Assembly: GCA_018663565.1 (NCBI GenBank)
Contig: JABJQE010000241.1
Location: forward strand, 1-18,706
Direction: 5' to 3'
Length of the DNA: 18,706 bases
Source of the DNA: Phycisphaerae bacterium
Lineage (GTDB): Bacteria; Planctomycetota; Phycisphaerae; Phycisphaerales; SM1A02
Both the position numbers and the translations under genes were made by a program. Below the pieces are notes generated by a model. It saw only the letters and a list, made by a program, of their open reading frames with translations. It had not been told where the DNA came from and ran no database searches. How positions within the stretch are numbered: the first letter of the stretch is position 1; every line of letters begins with the position of its first letter. Shown here in pieces: positions 7,395 through 14,628 of the stretch.

Positions 7395-7637
7395 ATGCCA
7401 CCCCACAACAACAATCGCCATTCACGTCGAACCAAAGTTGTCCGCGAGGACATCAAGGGCAACCCATGGGTTGACTACAAGGATGTCGACGATCTTCGAC
7501 GCGTCCTCACGCCCAACGGCAAGATCTACTCCCGCAAGCGTCTCGGCACGAGTGCTGTCGAGCAACGCCGCGTCAGCCAAGCCATCAAGCGAGCTCGCTT
7601 CCTTGGTTTGCTGCCATACACCAGCGGCACCCTGTAG
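7395..7637 (+). CDS. rpsR: 30S ribosomal protein bS18
   Basis: An 80-residue basic protein of the small subunit, which binds 16S rRNA together with bS6. The conserved core is clear: WVDYKDVDDLRRVL, NGKIYSRKRLGTSA and the C-terminal AIKRARFLGLLPYT. It contains no cysteine, so it is a zinc-free form. ATG 7395 is chosen because GAGGAAG (7379-7385) lies nine bases upstream; ATG 7374 in frame would add seven residues. It stands alone: the usual neighbours rpsF, ssb and rplI are absent. The divergent neighbour is the C26 operon and the convergent neighbour is the TPR gene. Confidence 0.93.
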   Translation: MPPHNNNRHSRRTKVVREDIKGNPWVDYKDVDDLRRVLTPNGKIYSRKRLGTSAVEQRRVSQAIKRARFLGLLPYTSGTL

Positions 7638-7670
7638 AGATCACTCTTTCAAATACTTTGGAAGTTCACA

Positions 7671-7688
7671 CAGTGCACCAATGCACTG
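7671..7688. terminator. Perfect 7-bp hairpin between convergent rpsR and TPR genes
   Basis: CAGTGCA-CCAA-TGCACTG forms a perfect seven-pair stem with a four-base loop, 34 bases after the rpsR stop and 36 bases beyond the TPR gene stop. No T-run follows on either strand, so it may be a bidirectional, Rho-assisted or 3'-end-stabilising structure rather than a classic intrinsic terminator. Confidence 0.4.
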
Positions 7689-7723
7689 CCGAAAGTCTGC
7701 TGCGCCATTTTGAGGGAATCGGC

Positions 7724-9064
7724 CTACAGGCCGACAACGCTGCGGCACATCTTCTTGATGCGATGCAGCAGAAGTTTGAATCTCAGCTGCCGCAGACCTT
7801 CATCCGCCGGGTGAGCCCGAAGGCCACGCTGAATCCATCCTGAGGCCTCGCGGAGCCGGCGCTCCTGCAGCGAGGCAAGACCCAGATTTGAGAGCGATGC
7901 CACGCAAGTTGGGCTGAGCCGAAGAACCCGGCGGCTCACACTTCGACCACCTGCAACATCACCGGCAAGGTAGCGGGACCGAGCCAAGGCCCGCAGTACG
8001 TGCAGGTCAGTCCAGCGTGTCTGCTGAGCGACCTGCTCGAAGACAAACACTGCCTCTTCGGCCAGTTCAGCACCCAGAAGCACCGCACCAAACCGAGACA
8101 ATGAACCAGTCGCCTCAGCAGATTGGGACTCTGTGTGCTTCTTTGCAGCCAGAGAGAGAAGTCGCCGAGCATCCCCGATTTGGCCAAGGTAAAGCAAGGC
8201 CTCTCCAAGGGCTCGATCACATCGCTCGTGGCCGCGATCAAGTCGCCTGACGAGTTGAAACGCGAGCGCGGCATGTTGAAACTGATCTTGGGCCATCGCG
8301 AGCTCGCCCATCTGAAAGTGAGCCTCTACATGAACTGGATCGTGCTCAAGCACCTGCCGCAATACAGCAGACGCTTCGTCGTATTGCTCGCTTGTTGCGA
8401 GCAACTCTGCATATCGCACAGCCGTGGAGGCGTCCCCCATGAACTGGTCAAGCAACCACCGGTACAACTTCATGGCTTCTTGAGGACGAGCATTGGCACG
8501 GTGTATTTCAGCCAACCCTTGATACGCAGCGGCGTACGCCGGTTCTCTTCGCGTGGCCTCTTCCATACACCATGTGGCTTTGTCCCAAAGCTGTCGCGAC
8601 ATCAAACTCTCGCCAAGCGATACAAGACATGGCGCGGTGGTGCGATCAAGATGCATTTCTGCAAGATAAAACGTCGTCTCAGCTTCGTCATGCTGGCCAA
8701 GCGTGGCCCGCGCCGTAATGAGCCGTGGCCAGACGTCCGGGTCATCCGGGCACAGCTGAGCAAGCCGAGCGAGCCGAGCCTCTGCCTGTACGGTGTCGCC
8801 AAGCCGCATACTCACCGAGGCTGCCGCATCGACATAGTCCCGCATGTCCGGGGCTGCCGTGGATGCTCGGTCGAATGACTCGACTGCCTCGATATCACGT
8901 CCTCTCATTTCCAGGAGAAGACCAAGTTGAAAGTGCCAGTCGGCCTGTGCTGAGTCGATAGCCAAAGCTCGTCGAAACGCGGCCTCGGCTTCAGCGAGTC
9001 GCCCCGACTCAAGAAGGGTTGCCGCCCGGTCGGCATGCTGTTCAGCATCAATCCAGTCACTCAT
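7724..9064 (-). CDS. TPR-repeat protein
   Basis: A 446-residue protein made almost wholly of tetratricopeptide repeats, about 11-12 helical pairs. Clear units include AATLLESGRLAEAEAAFRRA, LGQHDEAETTFYLAE, YQGLAEIHRANARPQEAMKL, ATSEQYDEASAVLRQVLEHD, FQMGELAMAQDQFQHAALAF and GLASLQERRLREASGWIQRG. There is no signal peptide, membrane segment or attached catalytic domain, so it is probably a cytoplasmic scaffold for protein-protein contact; partners are unknown. ATG 9064 begins directly at the first repeat. A small hairpin, TCGGCC-TACA-GGCCGA (7719-7734), spans its stop codon. It diverges from the HEAT-repeat gene over 71 bp. Confidence 0.85.
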   Translation of the reverse strand: MSDWIDAEQHADRAATLLESGRLAEAEAAFRRALAIDSAQADWHFQLGLLLEMRGRDIEAVESFDRASTAAPDMRDYVDAAASVSMRLGDTVQAEARLARLAQLCPDDPDVWPRLITARATLGQHDEAETTFYLAEMHLDRTTAPCLVSLGESLMSRQLWDKATWCMEEATRREPAYAAAYQGLAEIHRANARPQEAMKLYRWLLDQFMGDASTAVRYAELLATSEQYDEASAVLRQVLEHDPVHVEAHFQMGELAMAQDQFQHAALAFQLVRRLDRGHERCDRALGEALLYLGQIGDARRLLSLAAKKHTESQSAEATGSLSRFGAVLLGAELAEEAVFVFEQVAQQTRWTDLHVLRALARSRYLAGDVAGGRSVSRRVLRLSPTCVASLSNLGLASLQERRLREASGWIQRGLRAHPADEGLRQLRFKLLLHRIKKMCRSVVGL

Positions 9065-9070
9065 GCATTC

Positions 9071-9147
9071 ACCATGCCAGAAGTCTAGTCACTCTTCCTC
9101 GCCAATTGGTACGAGTGTGCCTGAATAGACGTACCATGCCAGAAATC
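9071..9147. repeat. Direct repeat and inverted repeat in the divergent TPR/HEAT promoter region
   Basis: ACCATGCCAGAAGTC at 9071-9085 recurs as ACCATGCCAGAAATC at 9133-9147 (14 of 15 identical, 62 bases apart). The second copy contains the HEAT gene start; the first encodes M-P-E-V followed by TAG. GGTACG (9108-9113) and CGTACC (9130-9135) form an inverted repeat ending at the base before ATG 9136. The pattern could be a regulator site or an incidental local duplication. Confidence 0.4.
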
Positions 9148-11238
9148 ATGCTGCACTCTAGACTGATTCCACTTCTTCTCATGCTCACGTGCTCATGCAC
9201 GCAGCATGTCGCGAGCCCTGGCGCAGCACCAGACCTCAGCGAGATTCCTACCCCAATGGACGCCTCTTCAGCCCGGCGGCTGCAACTCGCTTCTGTCATT
9301 TTGCTCAGTACGGCTGATGGTATGGACCCCAGCACGCGGGCCGCGGCAGCAGCAGAGCTCGTCACGCTCCACTTGCCGCAGTCACGTGAGATCCTCATTG
9401 ATGCCATGAGTACTGATCGCATTGATGTGCTCCAGGCTGTGCTCGAGTCCATGCTCGCTGAATCTGATGTCAATGAGGCCTACGGACCCTCACTTCTGGC
9501 ACTCGTGGAATCCGCCCCAATCGAGGTCCGGCCAGTGCTCGCGGAACTCCTCGCTCGGCACGGGCAAATCGATGTGCGAATTCTTCCCGCGCTTTCCATA
9601 CTCGCCGCTGATCAGACCATGACGGTCGAACAACGAGAAGTGGCCATCCTCGCGATCGGCGCCTTTCGACATGCCCCGGCGATCGCGGCGAGTGAACTCA
9701 TGATGATTCTCCAGCAGCCTCATGCTGCCGATGACCCGATCACGCTTGCAGCACGCGAGCAACTCTCAAGACTGACCGGCATGCCCCGCAGTACTACGGC
9801 GGCGCAATGGATCGCGTGGTGGAAAGAAAACCGCAATCGCCCCTCCGAGCGATGGCTTGAGGACACGGTCGACGCCTTGACCAAGCAAGCCGCCGCTCGC
9901 ATCAAGGAACTCTCAGAAGCTCGGGCTGCGCGGGAACACATGTCTGCAAGACTGCTCACGGCGTACCGTGATTTTTGGCCACTCCTTACTATTGAGCAGC
10001 AGCAAGCCCGGCTCCTGCCGCTTCTCCAAGATGAATTGCCCTCGGTACGCGTCTTTGGCCTCGGTCGTCTCGCCATACAACTTCGCGACGGCCACGATAC
10101 GCCCGGTGGTCAAGAAGCCGCCGCTGTTCTGCTTGCTGACCCTGACCCGTCGGTCCGAGCTGCAGTTGCCACGCTCATCCCCGAACTCGACCCTGCGACC
10201 ATTGACCCGGCGGTCATTGAACGCTTCTACGCAGAAACGAATGCCGCCGTACTCGCCGCCATGCTGCCTCGCATTGCAGCCATTCAACCCAATCTCATTA
10301 CCGCAGAGAAGGTAACACCACTCCTATTGGAGCCCGCAAGCCGAGCGGCTGCCATCAATGCCATGTGGACTGTGCTCGCAGCCGCGGGGCAGACTGATCA
10401 GGATCGGGCCGATGCACTGCTGCCCGCGGTTCGCAAAGCATTCGAACTCGAACAAACGCCACGGGCCGGTGCGCTGCTCACGCTGATTGGGTCGCCCAGC
10501 GACGTGGCAATGCTCGAAGTCCGCCTCGATGATGACGACTCCAACTGGCGAGCCGCCATTGCTGCTGCGTTCTACACCCGCGGCGAATTTGGACCGCTCA
10601 TGACGCGATCGGGAGATCAGGCGGTCTACCCGTTCGCACTTCGCGCGATCAGTTCGGGGTCCGACCTCAACACGCTTGAGGCCATCAGCACACTGACGCC
10701 CCCCGTACCACACGAGCCCCTGTGGCTCCAGGCACTGCTCGAGGCTGCGAGCCGCGTCGACGCCGATGCGCTCCGCATCGACGACATTCTCGCGAGTCTT
10801 CCGACCATCACGCCTGCCCAGCGGGCGGCGATCTTGCAGGAACGGTTCGCCGCCGACCAGATTGCCGAACAAGATCTTGCCGCCATTGCCAAACGTCTCG
10901 GGCCACTCGTGCTTCAAAGTGGTGACCCTCGAGCAGTCGTGGCCGTCATTGATCACGTGCCAGCAAGCCGCATTGACGACGAACTACTCGCCTTGAAGTT
11001 TGAGGCCGCTATTCGGGGCCGCATGTATGACGAGGCTGCCGCTATCCAAGCCGAACCCGTAGCCTGGATCATCGCGTTTGAACAACTTCAAGCCGCCCAG
11101 CCTGAGGCCGCCGACCTCGTTCGAAGCGAAATCGTCCGCAGATTCGAAGACACACTCGACACGGCCATGCGAGCCCGGCTCGGCATGGCATCAGACCCAA
11201 TGATGGGTGGCGCAGATCCAAACGAAGTGCCCGGCTGA
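9136..11238 (+). CDS. Exported HEAT-repeat protein, probable lipoprotein
   Basis: A protein of about 700 residues with an N-terminal signal (MLHSRLIPLLLMLTCSC). Cys21 fits the broad lipobox pattern (L-T-C-S-C), so lipid anchoring is likely but not certain. The rest is alpha-helical with HEAT-like repeats, for example LLQDELPSVRVFGLGRLAIQ and LLADPDPSVRAAVATLIPEL. Residues around 215-235 hold the tryptophan motif WIAWWKENRNRPSERW, often seen after HEAT units in planctomycetal proteins. No catalytic domain is visible, so a periplasmic scaffold or binding role is inferred. ATG 9136 and ATG 9148 are both possible starts and neither has a strong Shine-Dalgarno; the open frame back to 9019 is antisense to the TPR gene. 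fumC follows after 45 bp. Confidence 0.8.
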   Translation: MPEIMLHSRLIPLLLMLTCSCTQHVASPGAAPDLSEIPTPMDASSARRLQLASVILLSTADGMDPSTRAAAAAELVTLHLPQSREILIDAMSTDRIDVLQAVLESMLAESDVNEAYGPSLLALVESAPIEVRPVLAELLARHGQIDVRILPALSILAADQTMTVEQREVAILAIGAFRHAPAIAASELMMILQQPHAADDPITLAAREQLSRLTGMPRSTTAAQWIAWWKENRNRPSERWLEDTVDALTKQAAARIKELSEARAAREHMSARLLTAYRDFWPLLTIEQQQARLLPLLQDELPSVRVFGLGRLAIQLRDGHDTPGGQEAAAVLLADPDPSVRAAVATLIPELDPATIDPAVIERFYAETNAAVLAAMLPRIAAIQPNLITAEKVTPLLLEPASRAAAINAMWTVLAAAGQTDQDRADALLPAVRKAFELEQTPRAGALLTLIGSPSDVAMLEVRLDDDDSNWRAAIAAAFYTRGEFGPLMTRSGDQAVYPFALRAISSGSDLNTLEAISTLTPPVPHEPLWLQALLEAASRVDADALRIDDILASLPTITPAQRAAILQERFAADQIAEQDLAAIAKRLGPLVLQSGDPRAVVAVIDHVPASRIDDELLALKFEAAIRGRMYDEAAAIQAEPVAWIIAFEQLQAAQPEAADLVRSEIVRRFEDTLDTAMRARLGMASDPMMGGADPNEVPG

Positions 11239-11283
11239 CTCCCCCGCCTTCCCATTGACCAATTTTCTAAGAGGACCATTCCA

Positions 11284-12750
11284 ATGGCCGCGAAGCGAAC
11301 TCGTACTGATCACGACTCTATGGGCATACTTGAAGTACCACTCAAGGCGCTCTACAGCGCTTCAACCCAGCGAGCCGTGCAGAACTTCCCGATTTCGGGA
11401 ACGGCCGTGTCATGGGAAATCATCCTCGCCTTTGCCCAGCTCAAACGAGCCGCGGCCGAGGCCAACCATGAACTCGGCAAACTTGACGCCAAACGATGCA
11501 AACTCATCGTCAAGGCTTGCGCCAACATCATCACTAGACTCACGGACATCGACACGCGTTGCGACATGATGCAACACTTCCCAGTCGACATCTTCCAGAC
11601 AGGGTCAGGCACGTCAACCAACGTCAATGTCAATGAAGTCATCTCCAATATGGTTTCGGTTTCACTCAATAAGAAGCTTGGTTCGTTCGACCCTGTGCAC
11701 CCCAACGACCATGTCAACATGGGGCAGTCCTCAAACGACACGTTCCCAACAGCAGTGCAAGTGGCCGCAGCCACTCACATCAAGAAGTCCATGGTGCCAG
11801 ATGTGAAGAAGCTCGCTTCGGCGCTCCACCGAAAAGCGAAGCAATTTGACTCCATCGTCAAGATTGGCCGCACGCATCTTCAGGATGCCACGCCAATTCG
11901 ACTCGGCCAAGAATTCAGTGGCTTCGCAGCCCAAATGGACTTTGCCGTTGAACGAAGCGAGAAAGCAATTCATGCCCTCGCCTCCAATCTTCCCATCGGC
12001 GGAACCGCTGTAGGAACAGGCATCAACACACACCCACGATTTGCTGCGATTGTTGCCAAGCGACTGTCGCGATCGACCGGTGTCAAATTCCACGAGGCTG
12101 ACAATCACTTCGAGGCACAAGCCTCGCGAGACTGCATCGTTGAAGCCCACGGCAACCTGCGAACCATTGCCATCAGTCTTTCGAAGATTGCCAGTGATAT
12201 CCGGTTCATGGGATCTGGCCCACGTTGCGGCATTCACGAGATTGAGCTTCCGGCCATTCAGCCCGGTTCATCGATCATGCCTGGCAAGGTCAACCCCGTG
12301 CTTGTTGAATCGTCCATGCAAGTCGCCATGAAGGTCTCTGGCAACGACGTTTCCATTGGGATGGGTGCTTTGGGCGGAACCGGATCGTTGATGGATCTCA
12401 ATGTCGCACAGCCGATGATGTCGGATTGTCTGCTTGAGAGCATCAAGATCATCGGCAACGTCTCTGCCCTCTTTGCTGATGACTGCGTCAAGGGCATTCA
12501 GGCCAACCGCAAGGCCATCAAAAAGACGGTTGAGCAGAGCCTCATGCTCGGCACCGCCCTCGCTCCAGTCATTGGATATGACAGCGCCTCCAAGATTGCA
12601 AAGGCGTGCTACAAGACCGGACAAACCATTCGCGAATACTGTCTAGAGCACGACATATTGCCAAAAGCCACACTCGATGAATTGCTCGATGTCACGTCGA
12701 TGACCTACCCCCACGACGCAAAGAAAAAGAAGAACACGAAGAAGCAGTAG
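11284..12750 (+). CDS. fumC: Class II fumarate hydratase
   Basis: An enzyme of 488 residues in the fumarase/aspartase superfamily, interconverting fumarate and L-malate in the TCA cycle as a homotetramer. Signatures include TGSGTSTNVNVNEV, HPNDHVNMGQSSNDTFPTA, GRTHLQDATPIRLGQE with the catalytic His198, and the mobile-loop signature GSSIMPGKVNP (328-338) with catalytic Ser329. Later DLNVAQPMM and IQANRKAI match fumarase better than aspartase. Two departures stand out: the residues after MPGKVNP are Val-Leu rather than the usual Thr-Gln, and the C-terminus has a lysine-rich tail (DAKKKKNTKKQ). AGAGGA lies eight bases before the ATG. Aspartate ammonia-lyase is the main alternative and seems less likely. 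Confidence 0.9.
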   Translation: MAAKRTRTDHDSMGILEVPLKALYSASTQRAVQNFPISGTAVSWEIILAFAQLKRAAAEANHELGKLDAKRCKLIVKACANIITRLTDIDTRCDMMQHFPVDIFQTGSGTSTNVNVNEVISNMVSVSLNKKLGSFDPVHPNDHVNMGQSSNDTFPTAVQVAAATHIKKSMVPDVKKLASALHRKAKQFDSIVKIGRTHLQDATPIRLGQEFSGFAAQMDFAVERSEKAIHALASNLPIGGTAVGTGINTHPRFAAIVAKRLSRSTGVKFHEADNHFEAQASRDCIVEAHGNLRTIAISLSKIASDIRFMGSGPRCGIHEIELPAIQPGSSIMPGKVNPVLVESSMQVAMKVSGNDVSIGMGALGGTGSLMDLNVAQPMMSDCLLESIKIIGNVSALFADDCVKGIQANRKAIKKTVEQSLMLGTALAPVIGYDSASKIAKACYKTGQTIREYCLEHDILPKATLDELLDVTSMTYPHDAKKKKNTKKQ

Positions 12751-13374
12751 TCAGGATCGGCAAACTGAGAAACACCAGTTCGCCACAACGGCAATTGGAA
12801 ATGCAGGAAAGCCATACGTCGCCAAGATTCGGGCAAGGCCGTTGGCTTGATCTGTCCACGAATCGATTGTTGTCACGCCCGCGACCAATGGCAATTCGCA
12901 CGCGGCGGATGCAATCAAGCCGCCAAATCCACTGCCTTCGATGTACACGGTTACGGCAAGCGTTTCGACCAATCTCGCAAGATCATCTGTCTCTCGAGGG
13001 CCGAGTGAACAAGCCCCCGCTTCGCCGTCGTGACCACGTAGGCATGGCACGATGATGCGCGTCGTCTCAGCCAACAGCTCATTTGCCCGCTCCAACATCG
13101 ATAGTGGCGATTGGCCCCAGTCGTGAATGAGAATGACAGGATCATTCCTTCCACAGCCTGCGATATCCCAGACAGACAGGTCGAGCCCATCAGGTGTTCG
13201 ATAGGTCCACCGCTCGAAGTTCAGCCCCGCCTCTGCAGGGTCTAGAGGCAGCCCGCGGGCGATGGCCACCCCGGCACTTCCGCCTGGCGGATGCTTCGCC
13301 ATTCGCAGTAGAGCCCACACGCCGCCGACCATCCAGACAGCAATAGCCAACACTAATAAACCCATCAGTCCCAT
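12751..13374 (-). CDS. Membrane-anchored alpha/beta-hydrolase homologue, truncated and lacking the nucleophile
   Basis: A 207-residue protein with an N-terminal membrane anchor (MGLMGLLVLAIAVWMVGGVW). The core resembles alpha/beta hydrolases: VILIHDWGQS (oxyanion region), IIVPCLRGHDGEAG, then the nucleophile-elbow strand YIEGSGFGGLIASAA. Aligned with the usual GHSMGG, the elbow reads G-S-G-F-G-G, so the nucleophile serine is glycine. The protein ends about 50 residues later and therefore lacks the lid and the strands carrying the acid and histidine of the triad. It is probably inactive as a hydrolase: a pseudoenzyme or a decaying gene. Its TGA directly abuts the fumC stop. It diverges from the paa operon, 48 bp from the thioesterase start. 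ATG 13365 is an alternative start. Confidence 0.65.
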   Translation of the reverse strand: MGLMGLLVLAIAVWMVGGVWALLRMAKHPPGGSAGVAIARGLPLDPAEAGLNFERWTYRTPDGLDLSVWDIAGCGRNDPVILIHDWGQSPLSMLERANELLAETTRIIVPCLRGHDGEAGACSLGPRETDDLARLVETLAVTVYIEGSGFGGLIASAACELPLVAGVTTIDSWTDQANGLARILATYGFPAFPIAVVANWCFSVCRS

Positions 13375-13385
13375 GGAGAGGGATC

Positions 13386-13457
13386 ATGGCATCTCTCGCC
13401 GCAGAAGTACACTACCTCGATCGTGAAACCTTCCCTCCAAGTTGGAAACAACGCTGA
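13386..13457 (+). CDS. Possible 23-residue upstream ORF (leader) of the paa operon
   Basis: ATG 13386 follows GGAGAGGG (13375-13382), the best ribosome-binding sequence in this gap. It opens 23 codons, MASLAAEVHYLDRETFPPSW plus KQR, ending in TGA at 13457, 35 bases inside the thioesterase gene in another frame. The thioesterase itself starts at GTG with no clear Shine-Dalgarno, so translation of this ORF could help deliver ribosomes to it. I recognise no homologue and it may be chance. Confidence 0.3.
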   Translation: MASLAAEVHYLDRETFPPSWKQR

Positions 13458-13848
13458 AATCGAGATGCTCGTCGACGAGAGCATGTGCCCAGCATTCGAT
13501 GGGGTCATCGTGCACCGTGTCTACTCCACATGGTCCATGGCCCATCACATGGAACTTGCCGCGCGGAAGGTGCTTGCACCTCACCTCGACGATCACGAAG
13601 AGGGAATCGGAGGGCATCTCTCGATCGACCACATCGCTCCGGCCGCCGTGGGTGCCACGATTCGACTCGTAGCCAAAGCAACCGCGATCCAAGGAGATCG
13701 GCTGACTTGTGAAGTACTCGCATGGGAGGGTGATACCCTGCTCGGTCGAGGACAGCAGGTGCAGCGAGTGCTGCCGAAAACCGTACTTGAACGCATCATT
13801 GATCGGGCCGCGAGGCGCACAGATGAAGAGGGAAGGCAACACACATGA
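13423..13848 (+). CDS. FlK-type hotdog acyl-CoA thioesterase
   Basis: A 141-residue hotdog-fold protein resembling fluoroacetyl-CoA thioesterase FlK. Thr36 (STWSMAHHME), Glu44 (MELAARKVLAPHL) and His70 (IDHIAPAAVG) have exactly the spacing of the FlK catalytic residues Thr42, Glu50 and His76. The region GIGGHLSIDHIAP and the strand EVLAWEGDTLLGRG fit the fold. The start is GTG 13423, since MKPSLQVG aligns with the family N-terminus and no in-frame ATG lies upstream. Its stop overlaps the paaF start (ATGA). In this setting it probably hydrolyses stalled or toxic CoA esters of the phenylacetate pathway, a job done elsewhere by PaaI. The substrate is inference; fluoroacetyl-CoA itself is not implied. 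Confidence 0.82.
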   Translation: MKPSLQVGNNAEIEMLVDESMCPAFDGVIVHRVYSTWSMAHHMELAARKVLAPHLDDHEEGIGGHLSIDHIAPAAVGATIRLVAKATAIQGDRLTCEVLAWEGDTLLGRGQQVQRVLPKTVLERIIDRAARRTDEEGRQHT

Positions 13849-14621
13849 GCGACTCATCGCACTTGCTCACGGAAACGAACGGACACGTCGCCGTCATTCG
13901 CATCAACAGACCCAAAGTGCTCAACGCACTCAACCTCACGTTGATGCAAGACCTCGCAGCACTCATGGAAAGCTACGATGCCGACGATGACATCCGAGTC
14001 ATTCTGCTCGCTGGTTCCGAACGGGCGTGGGCTGCAGGAGCCGACATCGGAGACATGGCCACCGCAACGCGGGCTGAGATGGAATCTCGTGATCAGTTCA
14101 CGCAGTGGAACCGCATCAAGTCCATCAAGAAGCCAATCGTTGCCGCGGTCAGCGGTTTCGCGCTAGGAGGTGGATGCGAACTCATGATGCACTGCGATGT
14201 CGTGATTTGCAGCGAGACGGCCAAGATCGGCCAACCCGAAATCAATATCGGTGTTATGCCCGGGGCAGGTGGAACACAGCGACTCGCACGAGCCGTCGGC
14301 AAGGCTGTCGCTATGGATATCGTTCTCTCTGGCAGATTCCTTTCTGCACAGGAGTCCCTTGCGTACGGACTTGTCAGCAGAGTTGTCCCGAAGGAACACT
14401 GGTTCAACGAAGCGATGAACGTAGCCCAATCCATTGCGGCCAAGGCCCCCATCTCCCTGCAGCACGCCAAGGAATCAGTCCTCAACGCAGAAGAACAATC
14501 CCTCAGCGAAGCACTTGGCCGCGAGCGAGAACTGTTCTACATGCTCTTTGATACCCAGGACCAAACCGAAGGCATGACTGCCTTCATGGAAAAACGTCGT
14601 CCGACGTTTATCGGAAAGTGA
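13845..14621 (+). CDS. paaF: PaaF-like enoyl-CoA hydratase (2,3-dehydroadipyl-CoA hydratase)
   Basis: A 258-residue crotonase-fold enzyme. Both hydratase glutamates are present: Glu112 in ALGGGCELMMHCD and Glu132 in IGQPEINIGVMPGAGGTQRL. The oxyanion-hole segments AAGADI (63-68) and FALGGG are intact. In the phenylacetate route PaaF hydrates 2,3-dehydroadipyl-CoA to 3-hydroxyadipyl-CoA. The assignment over a generic fatty-acid hydratase rests on the neighbours paaG, paaH, paaJ and paaA. It overlaps the thioesterase by ATGA, with GAGGGAAGG about eight bases upstream. The final codons GGA AAG (Gly-Lys) may serve as the Shine-Dalgarno of the next gene. Confidence 0.88.
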   Translation: MSDSSHLLTETNGHVAVIRINRPKVLNALNLTLMQDLAALMESYDADDDIRVILLAGSERAWAAGADIGDMATATRAEMESRDQFTQWNRIKSIKKPIVAAVSGFALGGGCELMMHCDVVICSETAKIGQPEINIGVMPGAGGTQRLARAVGKAVAMDIVLSGRFLSAQESLAYGLVSRVVPKEHWFNEAMNVAQSIAAKAPISLQHAKESVLNAEEQSLSEALGRERELFYMLFDTQDQTEGMTAFMEKRRPTFIGK

Positions 14622-14628
14622 ACAGATC

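Noticed and set aside
7719..7734. TCGGCC-TACA-GGCCGA hairpin at the TPR gene stop
   Set aside because: It includes the stop codon and has no T-run afterwards; too short to call a terminator. The 7671-7688 hairpin is the better candidate.
8123..8878. Plus-strand open frame of 251 codons antisense to the TPR gene
   Set aside because: No recognisable domain, while the minus strand encodes about a dozen regular TPR units over the same bases.
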